From NCBI GenBank assembly GCA_005778405.1, contig SXOA01000150.1:64001-128000 (forward strand): a stretch of DNA of 64,000 nt. Direction: 5' to 3'. Each line of letters starts with the position of its first letter. Position 1 is the first letter of the stretch. The stretch comes from Planctomycetaceae bacterium. GTDB taxonomy: Bacteria > Planctomycetota > Planctomycetia > Pirellulales > Pirellulaceae. Below are positions 33,150 to 42,000 of this stretch, piece by piece. The notes under the pieces were generated by a model. That model was not told the origin of the DNA and did no database searches. It saw only the letters and a program-made list of their open reading frames with translations. The translations under genes were made by a program, and so were the position numbers.

Positions 33150-34403
33150 GGATTTCGGATTTCGGATTTCGGATTTAAGGCTCGTCGCCGCGGCCTTACG
33201 CTCCTGGAGCTCATTCTGGCCTTGAGCCTTTCGGTCGTGCTGCTCTTTGCCGTCGGGTTGGCGTTGCGCCTCTACTGGCGGGCGTTTGATGTCAAACGGA
33301 CCAATGTGGAGCAATCCCATCTGGCCCGCGCCATTCTGCAGCATATCGACCGTGACCTTCACAGCGCCGTGCAATCCACGCCGGTGGACCTGAGCGGACT
33401 GGAGTCGATGACCAGTTCGACCAGCCTGGCAGGAGCGTTTGCCGGAATGACCGGGGCTGGGTCTCCTGCCGCTGCAGCCGGAGCCAGCACCGGTGGCAGT
33501 GGAGGAGCAGGTTCGTCGACCGGAGGGACCACAGGGAGTGCCGGTGGCACATCAACACAAACGCCGAGCAGCCAGGGCAGCGGCTCCGCTTCGACGGGTG
33601 CTGCCACGAGTTCCAGCACCACGACAGGCACGTCCAGCGGAGCCACCAGCGGTAGTGCCACTTCTACTGGCGGAACTTCGACAGCCGGCCAGTCCGCTTC
33701 GGGAGAAGCGACTGAAGAAGCCACCGCCGCGGGGACCCCTGCCTCAGTTGTCGGCCTTTACGGCAGTGCGAACCAATTGCAGTTCGATGTCAGCCGTCTG
33801 CCGCGCGTGGATGAATACGCGGGCGGTTCGCCCACCAGCATGGTGCAAATTCCCAGCGACATTAAGACCCTCACCTATTACGTCCGCGGCGACTCGGGGG
33901 GAGGAGACGGTTCCGCGGCTGGTTCGTCGGAACCGAGCACCACCGGCCAGGGACGAGGACTGATGCGGCTGGAAATGGACCGAGCCGTCAGTGCCTACAG
34001 CGAAAGCAACGGTGCTCTATCCGCCAATTATGACAACGCCAAACTGCTGGCGGATGAAGTGACCAGCATCACTTTCCGGTATTGGAACGGCACCCAGTGG
34101 GCAACCGATTGGAATTCGGATGAGATGGGAGGACTACCGCTGGCGATTGAAGTTGTCATGACGATGGCGGATCCCAATGCCGCCGTTTCGACGGATACCG
34201 CCGTGCAAAACTTGGCAACCACGGACGAGACTAGCACGGATGCGTCTTATCGTATCGTTGTGAATCTTCCCACAGCCAGCCTGCCCCCCCCCGCGGAAGA
34301 GCCGGCTACGGAAGGGGATACTGCCGCTGCGGGAACGGGCACGACTGGCAGCGGCGAACCCGCCAGCAGCTCCACGAAGACTGGAGGCTCAAGTGGCAGC
34401 TAG
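33126..34403 (+). CDS. gspJ: Minor pseudopilin, GspJ-like, with long Ser/Thr/Gly-rich insert
   Basis: A 425-residue pseudopilin, about twice the usual GspJ length. Start GTG 33126 has GGAGG five bases upstream and overlaps gspI. The lead (VAASFSHFGF... KARRRG) precedes LTLLELILALSLSVVLLFAVG with Glu at +5. HLARAILQHIDRDLHSAV is the GspJ helix. Residues about 105-205 are a low-complexity Gly/Ser/Thr/Ala run. The globular part resumes with LYGSANQLQFDVSRL, LMRLEMDRAV and LLADEVTSITFRYWNGTQW, the last being a clear GspJ mark, then a second low-complexity tail ending TKTGGSSGS. It should sit at the pseudopilus tip with I and K. Confidence 0.87.
   Translation: MAASFSHFGFRISDFGFKARRRGLTLLELILALSLSVVLLFAVGLALRLYWRAFDVKRTNVEQSHLARAILQHIDRDLHSAVQSTPVDLSGLESMTSSTSLAGAFAGMTGAGSPAAAAGASTGGSGGAGSSTGGTTGSAGGTSTQTPSSQGSGSASTGAATSSSTTTGTSSGATSGSATSTGGTSTAGQSASGEATEEATAAGTPASVVGLYGSANQLQFDVSRLPRVDEYAGGSPTSMVQIPSDIKTLTYYVRGDSGGGDGSAAGSSEPSTTGQGRGLMRLEMDRAVSAYSESNGALSANYDNAKLLADEVTSITFRYWNGTQWATDWNSDEMGGLPLAIEVVMTMADPNAAVSTDTAVQNLATTDETSTDASYRIVVNLPTASLPPPAEEPATEGDTAAAGTGTTGSGEPASSSTKTGGSSGS
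33146..33176 (+). repeat. Heptanucleotide tandem repeat (TTTCGGA)4 inside gspJ
   Basis: Four exact TTTCGGA units plus a partial fifth, coding residues about 8-17 of the GspJ leader, before the prepilin cleavage site. Seven is not a multiple of three, so gain or loss of one unit would shift the frame. Confidence 0.9.
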
Positions 34404-34416
34404 TTTTTCCCATTTC
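34374..34416 (+). repeat. Junction repeat, copy at gspJ/gspK
   Basis: Matches 33107-33149 in 42 of 43 bases and covers the end of gspJ, the GGAGG site, GTG start and first codons of gspK. Here the heptanucleotide repeat is absent; six other bases stand between this and the next shared 20 bases (34423-34442). Confidence 0.9.
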
Positions 34417-35955
34417 CGACTCAAGGCTCGCCGCCGCGGCCTGGTTCTGATCATCGTGCTGATTGTCGTCGTTCTGCTGTCGCTCGGCGCTTATTCCTTT
34501 TCGGATCTCATGCTCACGCATCACGAGTCCGCCCAACTCAGCGGAACGCAGTTGCAGACGCGCCTCTTGGTCGATTCTGCGGTCGATTTCGCTACCGCGT
34601 TTTTTGCCCAGGACCAGGCAACCCGCACCGATGCCGGCGGAGTTTTCGACAATCCCGATATGTTTCGGGGCCGCACCGTCATTGAGGACGAAGATCCCGA
34701 ACTGCGCGGCAGTTTTACGATTCTTTCTCCCAATCTCGACGACGAAGGCAACCTCGGCGGGGTTCGTTACGGCTTTGAGGATGAATCGACGCGGCTGAAT
34801 CTAAGCACGATTATGACCCTCGAAAACGCCCTTCCCAGCAGCGGCAAGACTCTGCTTATGGCCTTGCCGGAAATGACCGAGGAAATCGCCGATGCAATCC
34901 TCGACTGGCTCGACACGGACGATGACGCCCGCGAGCTCGGGGCGGAAATTGCCTACTACTCTGGTCTCGACCCGCCTTATGCTCCTAAGAATGGCCCGAT
35001 GGAAACGGTCGAGGAGCTACTGCTGGTTCGCGGAATCACTCCGGAACTCTTGTTCGGAATGGACACCAACCGCAACGGCATGATCGACCCGCATGAGATG
35101 GCGGGGGATGGATCCGCGGGACAATCCACGGACGCGGGCGAGGGAGAGCGGGGCTGGTCCGCTTACCTGACTTTGTACAGTCTAGAGGCCAACGTCAACG
35201 CCATGGGAGAGAAACGCGTGTTTCTCAACGGCGACGATATGACCCAGCTCAATACGGACCTGACGGCGGCGGGGCTGGACGCCACGTGGGTGACGTTCAT
35301 CATCGGCTATCGCCAGAACGGTCCCTACACTGGCACGAACCAGGCGCAAGTCGGCGTCACGGGTGAGCTGGACCTGACCAAGAAGGGAAATACCAAAATC
35401 ACCCAGCTCTTAGATTTGATTGGCGCGAAGATTCAAGTCACCTTCACCGGCACCAGCAGCCCGACGGTAATCGAGTCACCCATGTCGAAGGAAATTGGAG
35501 CGATGGGGCTATACCTTCCGGTGTTGATGGACAAAGTGACCATCAACGAGGCCGCAACCATTCCTGGGCGCGTCAACATCAACCAGGCCTCTGCGACCAT
35601 TCTCAAGGGAATTCCCGGCATGACGCCAGACATGATCACTGAGATCCTCAGCCGACGAGAATATGAGCCGGGGGACGAAAAGCTCAACCACCGCCACGAA
35701 ACCTGGATCATGGCCGAAGCCATCGTCACGCTCGACGAAATGCGGTCACTCATGCCGTATATCTGCGGTGGCGGGGATGTTTACCGGGCTCAGGTGGTGG
35801 GGTATTTCCAAGGGGGACAGACGGCTTCTCGGGCAGAAGTGATATTTGATGCTTCAACCCCCGCCCCCCGCGTATTATTCTGGAGAGATACCAGCCACCT
35901 GGGCCGAGGCTACGCCCTGGAAACCCTGGGCGTGGATTTCACGGAAACTGAGTAA
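34393..35955 (+). CDS. gspK: Minor pseudopilin, GspK-like
   Basis: A 520-residue GspK. GTG start at 34393 overlaps gspJ by 11 bases with GGAGG upstream. The lead ends KARRRG, followed by LVLIIVLIVVVLLSLGAYSF; as in other GspK proteins the usual Glu at +5 is absent. Then QLQTRLLVDSAVDFATAFF, FTILSPNLDDEGNLGGVRYGFEDESTRLNL and LPEMTEEIADAILDWLDTDDD are family marks. An EF-hand-type loop DTNRNGMIDPHE sits at about residues 224-235. The C-terminal helix-hairpin-helix (INQASATILKGIPGMTPDMI) is also typical. It is expected to cap the pseudopilus. Confidence 0.92.
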   Translation: MAASFSHFRLKARRRGLVLIIVLIVVVLLSLGAYSFSDLMLTHHESAQLSGTQLQTRLLVDSAVDFATAFFAQDQATRTDAGGVFDNPDMFRGRTVIEDEDPELRGSFTILSPNLDDEGNLGGVRYGFEDESTRLNLSTIMTLENALPSSGKTLLMALPEMTEEIADAILDWLDTDDDARELGAEIAYYSGLDPPYAPKNGPMETVEELLLVRGITPELLFGMDTNRNGMIDPHEMAGDGSAGQSTDAGEGERGWSAYLTLYSLEANVNAMGEKRVFLNGDDMTQLNTDLTAAGLDATWVTFIIGYRQNGPYTGTNQAQVGVTGELDLTKKGNTKITQLLDLIGAKIQVTFTGTSSPTVIESPMSKEIGAMGLYLPVLMDKVTINEAATIPGRVNINQASATILKGIPGMTPDMITEILSRREYEPGDEKLNHRHETWIMAEAIVTLDEMRSLMPYICGGGDVYRAQVVGYFQGGQTASRAEVIFDASTPAPRVLFWRDTSHLGRGYALETLGVDFTETE

Positions 35956-36004
35956 GTAGCCTACCTCAATTCGCCATTCGTCATTCGAATTTCGCCATTC
36001 CTCC

Positions 36005-37594
36005 ATGCCCCGATTATTTGCTATTGAGTGGGATGCCGCCGAGGCTCGTGTCGCCACGGGGAAGCCGCGCGCGGGGGGCGGGCTGATTCTGGAACAGGCC
36101 TTTACCGTGGACTTGCCGCAGGCTGTCGCGGGGGGACCGGAGCCGGGGGCCAAGGAAATAGGGGAGCGAATTGCCAAAGCACTGACCGAACGGGGACTGT
36201 CTCGCGGCGACGCTCTCGTTGCCGTCGGTCGCACCAGCATTGAGCTGCGGTTTCTCACTCTGCCGCCGATGCCGCCAGAAGAATTGCCGGACTCCGTCCG
36301 CCTCCAGGCGGTGCGGCAGTTCAGCACGCTGGGAGACGACTGGCCGCTGGACTTTGTGCCGCTGGATGCCAACCGGGACGGCGGCACCAACGTGCTGGCC
36401 GCGGCCATTTCGCCCGATCTGGTGAAGCAAACGCAGGAAACCTGCGCTGCTGCCGGACTTACATTTTCCCGCCTGGTGCTCCGCCCGTTTGCCGCGGCGG
36501 CGCTGGTCAAGAAGCTGGCGGCGGATGGCAAGTGCCGGCTGACGATTGACTTTCTGGGGGAAGAAGCGGACCTGAGCGTGCTCGCTGGCGAAAGGCTGGT
36601 ATTTCCCCGCACGGTGCGGTTGCCTTCGGGGGCCAATGCCGAGACCCTGGCCCGATCTCTGGTCGCGGAAGTCCGCCGCACCGTGGTTGCCGCCCAGAAC
36701 CAGTTGGGGGGCCGCCGGGTCGAGCAAGTCATCATTTTTGGCGACAGCGCCCATCACGAATCTCTCCGCGCGCTACTCCAGCAGGAACTGTCGCTCGATG
36801 GTGGCGTGGAGCTTCTCGATCCCTTTGCCGAAGTGGAGCAGTCGCGAGAATTGCAGGCTCGTCCTCCGCGAAATCCCGGCACGTTCGCCCCGGTGCTGGG
36901 CATGCTGCTCGACGAAGCCGCAGGCGCGGTTCCGGGGATCGATTTCCTGCATCCCCGGCAGCGGCCCGTCCCGCAAAGCCACCGCCGTTTCTACATCGGC
37001 CTGGGGGCCACGGCCGCGGCCATTTTGGTGCTCTGCGCCGGTTACATCGTGATGGACTTGCGGCAGCGCGACGCGCAGATTGCCTTGATGCAAAAGGATA
37101 AGGCGGAGTTGGAAAAGAGGAACAAAAAGGGAATGCCTATCCTGGCCGAGGCCGAAGAGATTGATCATTTTGTCGCGGGAGACTTTACCTGGCTGGACGA
37201 GCTGCGAGTGATTTCGGAAAAGGCACCGCCGTCCGAAAAGGCCCGCCTGGAGGCTTTTCTCGCGGATACTCGGATCAAAGACGAAGGAGGGCTGACGGTG
37301 GAGGCAGTCACGGACGGCCCCGACGTGGTTCCAGTGCTAGAAAGTGCCTTGCGTGACGAGCGCCACACGGTCCAAGGATTCGGCGGAAAACGAGACACCA
37401 AAGCGGTCGGGCTGAACTGGAAGATTCGAGAAGACATTGTGATCGCTCCCAACGATCCCACTCTTCCACCACTCAAGCCATCTGCGGCGAAGAGCAGTAA
37501 GGCTCCCACAGCAGGCGTGAAGTCTCCTTCTGCCTCGCCGTCGAATCAGGTGCCGCCCGTCAAAACCACTCCTGCCAAAGGAGGTGCGAAATGA
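36005..37594 (+). CDS. PilM/GspL-like assembly protein
   Basis: A 529-residue protein. Residues 1-290 have an actin-like PilM/GspL cytoplasmic domain (RLFAIEWDAAEARVA, SIELRFLTLPPMPPEELPDSVRLQAVRQF, LTIDFLGEEADLSVLAGERLVFPRTV, VEQVIIFGD). A single transmembrane helix lies at about 328-350 (FYIGLGATAAAILVLCAGYI), followed by a coiled-coil and a PilN-like periplasmic domain (AEEIDHFVAGDFTWLDELRVIS). The last 60 residues are Pro/Lys/Ser-rich. It should couple the GspE ATPase to the periplasmic and outer parts. It overlaps the next gene by four bases (ATGA). GspL or PilM-PilN fusion cannot be told apart here. Confidence 0.85.
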   Translation: MPRLFAIEWDAAEARVATGKPRAGGGLILEQAFTVDLPQAVAGGPEPGAKEIGERIAKALTERGLSRGDALVAVGRTSIELRFLTLPPMPPEELPDSVRLQAVRQFSTLGDDWPLDFVPLDANRDGGTNVLAAAISPDLVKQTQETCAAAGLTFSRLVLRPFAAAALVKKLAADGKCRLTIDFLGEEADLSVLAGERLVFPRTVRLPSGANAETLARSLVAEVRRTVVAAQNQLGGRRVEQVIIFGDSAHHESLRALLQQELSLDGGVELLDPFAEVEQSRELQARPPRNPGTFAPVLGMLLDEAAGAVPGIDFLHPRQRPVPQSHRRFYIGLGATAAAILVLCAGYIVMDLRQRDAQIALMQKDKAELEKRNKKGMPILAEAEEIDHFVAGDFTWLDELRVISEKAPPSEKARLEAFLADTRIKDEGGLTVEAVTDGPDVVPVLESALRDERHTVQGFGGKRDTKAVGLNWKIREDIVIAPNDPTLPPLKPSAAKSSKAPTAGVKSPSASPSNQVPPVKTTPAKGGAK

Positions 37595-38784
37595 GTTCGC
37601 GCGACCGGATTATTGCGATCGCCGTCGGCTCCACCGTGGCTGTTCTGGCATTGCTGTGGGTTTACAACTCGGTTACGGGAATGTACACATCGCGGCAAAA
37701 GACCAGAGCAGCGCTTGAAACCACGATCAACCAGCAGCGCAAGCTCGCCCGGCAAATCAGCGACGCCTCGACCCGCATGACGACCTATGAAGAGCGCTCC
37801 CTGCCCCCCAAAACAACCGTTGCCAGCTCGGTTTATCAAACCTGGCTGCAGGAACTGTTTGAAAAGGCGGGCCTGAGTCAACCGCAAGTTACCATCGGAA
37901 AAGGAAAGGAAAAGAAGAAGCTCTTTGCGTCCCAGAAATTCACGGTCCATAGCCAGGGATCCTTGCCTCAGATCGTCAAGCTTCTGCACGGCTTTTACAG
38001 CGCTGATTACATGCACCGCATTTCCAAGCTGCATCTGCGGCCGATTAAGGACTCCAAGAATCTGGACGTCCTAATTGATTTCGAGGCCATGTCTCTGGAG
38101 CGAGCCGCGGACACGGCCGCGCTCCAGGAGCGGCCGGCGGATCGGCTGGCGCTGAAGGACGTGGGGGAATACGTCCGCATCATTAGCGAGCGAAACTTGT
38201 TTGGCTCGGCTAACCGGGCTCCGCAAATTTCTGGCCTGGGGGAACAAAAGGCGATTCGCGGCGAACGAACGGAGTTTTCCGCCCGCGGCAACGACCCGGA
38301 CAAGCTCGACAAACTGACTTACAAAGTGGTCAAGTCCGGCGCGAGCGACGCCCGTCTCGATTCCACGAGCGGCCGTCTCACCTGGACCCCTCGCTCCAAG
38401 GGCAAATATGAATTCATCATCCGGGCCACCGATGACGGTTGGCCGGCGAAGTCCTCCAAGGATGAGCTGCTAATCGTCACGGTGGAAGATCCGCCCCCTC
38501 CACCCGTCGAGCCCCCTCGTAAGCTGGCCTTCGACGATGCCAAATTCACCTATTTGACCGCAGTGATCCAAGCTGGCGGCATCGGGGAGATCTGGCTGAC
38601 CATTCGCCCCAAGGGCCAAACCCTCAAACTCGGCGTGGGGGATCCCTTCGAAGTCGGTTCCATTAAGGGAACTGTCACGGCGATTGGCGAAGGCGGTTTC
38701 ACCTTCGAAAGCGATGGCAAGGAGCACAAGCTGACGAAGGGGGGCATTTTGGAGAAGGCGGTTCCTGTGCCGGAGGCGGAGTAG
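37591..38784 (+). CDS. GspM/PilO-like protein with Ig-like and PilP/GspC-like parts
   Basis: A 397-residue protein. One N-terminal transmembrane helix (IAIAVGSTVAVLALLWVY), then a coiled coil and a ferredoxin-like region of the GspM/PilO kind (ISDASTRMTTYEE..., FTVHSQGSLPQIVKLLHGFYSADYMHRISKLHL). ISERNLFG near residue 202 is a GspC/PilP mark. Residues about 215-310 look like an Ig/cadherin-type domain (SGRLTWTPRSKGKYEFIIRATDDG). The C-terminal 90 residues (AVIQAGGIGEIWLTIRP, LKLGVGDPFEVGSIKGTVTAI) resemble a PilP/GspC homology region that binds the secretin. Thus inner-platform and secretin-contact functions seem joined in one chain. Confidence 0.75.
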   Translation: MSSRDRIIAIAVGSTVAVLALLWVYNSVTGMYTSRQKTRAALETTINQQRKLARQISDASTRMTTYEERSLPPKTTVASSVYQTWLQELFEKAGLSQPQVTIGKGKEKKKLFASQKFTVHSQGSLPQIVKLLHGFYSADYMHRISKLHLRPIKDSKNLDVLIDFEAMSLERAADTAALQERPADRLALKDVGEYVRIISERNLFGSANRAPQISGLGEQKAIRGERTEFSARGNDPDKLDKLTYKVVKSGASDARLDSTSGRLTWTPRSKGKYEFIIRATDDGWPAKSSKDELLIVTVEDPPPPPVEPPRKLAFDDAKFTYLTAVIQAGGIGEIWLTIRPKGQTLKLGVGDPFEVGSIKGTVTAIGEGGFTFESDGKEHKLTKGGILEKAVPVPEAE

Positions 38785-39000
38785 AAACCCTAGTCGCGCC
38801 GGGCTTTTCATTTGCCGGTAACCGCTTTCTTGCCGTTCTATCCCCTTGCCTGTCAACGGTTTTCGGTCTTTTCCGCTCCTGCCGAATTCTGATGTTTGGA
38901 TTCAGATAGGTGGCAAGATTTGCCGATTATTCCACGTAAGCAGGTTTTTCCGGCGCGGCTGCGCGCTCGGAATGCACTCACTGCATGGGGGGATTCACGG
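38785..39000. other. Spacer before the secretin gene
   Basis: About 215 bases. In-frame codons run upstream of ATG 39001 to a TTG at 38896 but code no recognisable signal. A GGGGG run ten bases before ATG 39001 is the likely ribosome site. No terminator is seen, so the secretin is probably co-transcribed with the upstream genes, possibly with an extra promoter here. Confidence 0.4.
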
Positions 39001-42000
39001 ATGGTTACCTCGCTCGTTCGCAGGCTCAAGATGGCCAGGACTCGGCACTTCGCCGGCATCGCGCTGGCCCTTGCCGCGGGGCTCGGCACTCAGGCGATGC
39101 TCTTGGCCCAGCAACCGACCAGGTCTGCCCAGCGGCCGTTCCGTTTTCAGGAGCAGGACGAAGTTGCGCAGGCTGAGCCGGAAACTGCGCCGGAGGTAGA
39201 ACCAACGGAGCTGCAGTCTTTTCCGGTTCCGCCCGATCGCTTGCAGAGTGCCACCCTCCAGTTGCAAAAAAAGTATCTCGGCCGCAAGGATGTTCAAATC
39301 ACCGCCAACCGGAGGGTCAATCAGATTTTTGTCACAGCGCCGGTGCTGGTGCTCGAGGAGATTGCGGCCTTTTTAGTCCCCGAACTTCCCGAGGAAAAAC
39401 CCTTGCCCCCGCCCAAACCGGTCGGCCAGCGGGTCATGCCGCCGGCTGCGGAGCGAGTTCAGGGGACGCATCCGCTGAAGAATGTAGCGGCTCGGGATTT
39501 TGAATTGGCACTCGCCCGCATCTGGTACAAACGGGCGAGCTTCACCACCACCCAGGACCGTCGGACGACGCAGGTCAAAGTCCCCTACGGTGAAGAAGGG
39601 CTGGTTGCGATCACCATCGACCACGAACGGGACCTGGTGAACATTGACATGCCCCGGACCGCCCAGGATTCCTGGCGGCAGGTGCTGCGGGCCATTGATT
39701 CTCCGCCGCGAACGGGAGGCGTCCAATCGGAACTGGTTGCGCTGAACCGGGCCGAGCCGGACAAAGTTCAGAAGGCGCTCGAGCTGATCCGCTCGGTGAC
39801 GGTTCCGTTTGCGACCGGCGAAGGCCCCAAGAAACACATTGGCCAGTTCGTTTCGACAATCTTCCAGCAGGAACCGCCGGCAGGCGCTCCGCCGGCCGCG
39901 GGACAACCCGCGGAAGGTGCGCCGCCTCCTGCCGGGGGAGACGCCACGCGGGATATCGAGGCAGCCGCCGAAGCGGGCGGCTTACAGGACGAAGAGGGAA
40001 AGATCGGCCCGGTGGACATCCAGTACATCGAAGGGCTCGACATTTTCATCATTCGGGGCAAAAGGCGGGATGTGGAGCGAGTGCAGGCTCTGATTGCCCG
40101 GATTGAGGCGGAGAGCGAAAAGACCCGTCCCGAAGTCGAAATCTACATGATGGAGCACGTGGACGACCAGGCGATGGCCGCCATGATCAACCAGATTTAC
40201 ACGCCGGCCCTGGGTGCCCGGCAAGGGACCGTGACGGTGATCCCGCTGGTCAAGCCCAACGCCCTGATCCTGATTGGCCGGCGGACGGGGATCGAGGCGG
40301 TGATCGACCTCGTCAAAAAGATCGACCAGCCAGTCGCCCCGGACAAGCAACTGCGGATTTTCAAGCTCAAGTACCTCTCCGCCATCGATGCGGAAACCAA
40401 GCTGCGGATTTTCTTCACTGATCGGCCCGGGCAGGGGACCACGCTGCGAACAGGGTTGGGCACAAAGGCCCTGATTATTGCCGACTACCGGAGCAACTCG
40501 CTGATTGTGCAGGCCAGCCCGCGAGACATGGAAGAAGCGGACCGAATTCTGACCGCGCTGGACGAGGACCGGGGGCATGTGAAGATGGAAGTCAGAGTCT
40601 TTCGCCTGAAGAACTCGATTGCCGATGAATTGATCCAGGTTCTGCAGGAGACGATTTACGCCCAGCAGGCACAGGCCCAGATTTCGCAAGGCGCCGGAGG
40701 CGGTGGCGGGCAAAATATCTTGCAGCAGCAAGGAGGCCAACAGCAAGGGGGCGGGGGTGGCGGCGGTGCCGGGACCACGACCCGGGCGGTCTCGACTCCC
40801 AAGCCGACCGAACTGATCATTCAGCGAACGAATAAGTTTGGCGTCGTGGAGTTACTTGAATCCGGCATCTTGTCGGACATGCGGCTGTCGTCGGACCCTC
40901 GGGCGAATGCCCTGGTGGTGACGGGTCCAGCCTCGAGCATGTCGCTGATGGAGGCGCTGATCGAGCAGCTTGACGGCCTGCCGATCGTTTCGGCACAGGT
41001 CAAGATTTTTCGCTTGATTGAATCGGACGCCACACAAATGGCGACGATGTTGACCACGTTGTTTGGCCAGCAGGTGAACCAGCAGCAACAGGGTGTGCAG
41101 GGCTTTCAGTCGGCGACCAATGCCGGGGAAAGCACTCTCGTTCCTCTCAAGTTTTCCGTCGATACCCGCACCAACAGCATCATCGCCTCCGGCAACGCCG
41201 GCGACCTCACTGTGGTGCACCGGATTCTGACGGGCCTGGATGAAAGAGATTTGCGCGGCCGATTGACCAGCGTCTACATGCTCAAAAACACGACCGCCGA
41301 ACCGGTGGCCACCGCCATCAACCAGTACCTGACGAACCGCCAGCAGCTCAATACGCAGGCGACCAATCTGGTCAGCCCCGTGAACGTTTGGGACCAGGCG
41401 ATCATTGTTGTACCCGAGGCTATTACCAACAGCCTGATTGTGAATGCGTCTCCCAAGTACGCGGAGGACATCAAGCAGATCATCAAACAGCTCGACCAGC
41501 GGAAGAACATGGTCGCCATTCAGGTGCTGATTGCCGAGGTCAAGCTCAGCGATGTGGAGCAGTTCGGGATTGAACTGGGCATCCAAGACTCACTCCTCTT
41601 CGACCGCGGCATTGGCACAGTTGGATTCCCCTTCAATCAAGCGACTGTCGGAAATTCCACGAGCGCTGCTTCGCTGGCAACGCGGAACGCTGCTGCGTCC
41701 CAGGGAATCTCCAACCTGGCATTGGGGCGAATTGACCCTACGTTGGGCTACGGCGGTTTGGTCCTCTCCGCCAGCAGTGATTCTGTCAACGTCCTGGTTC
41801 GAGCGCTGCAACATTCTCAGCGGTTGCAAGTCCTCAGCCGCCCGCAGATTCAGACTCTCGACAATCAACAGGCCAACGTCCAGGTGGGAGCGGAAGTCCG
41901 AATGATCTCCGGGTCGATCGTTACCAACGGCATCGCGCAAAACACCGTAGACGTCGTTAATACCGGCATTATTTTGCAGGTCACGCCACGGACCAATGCG

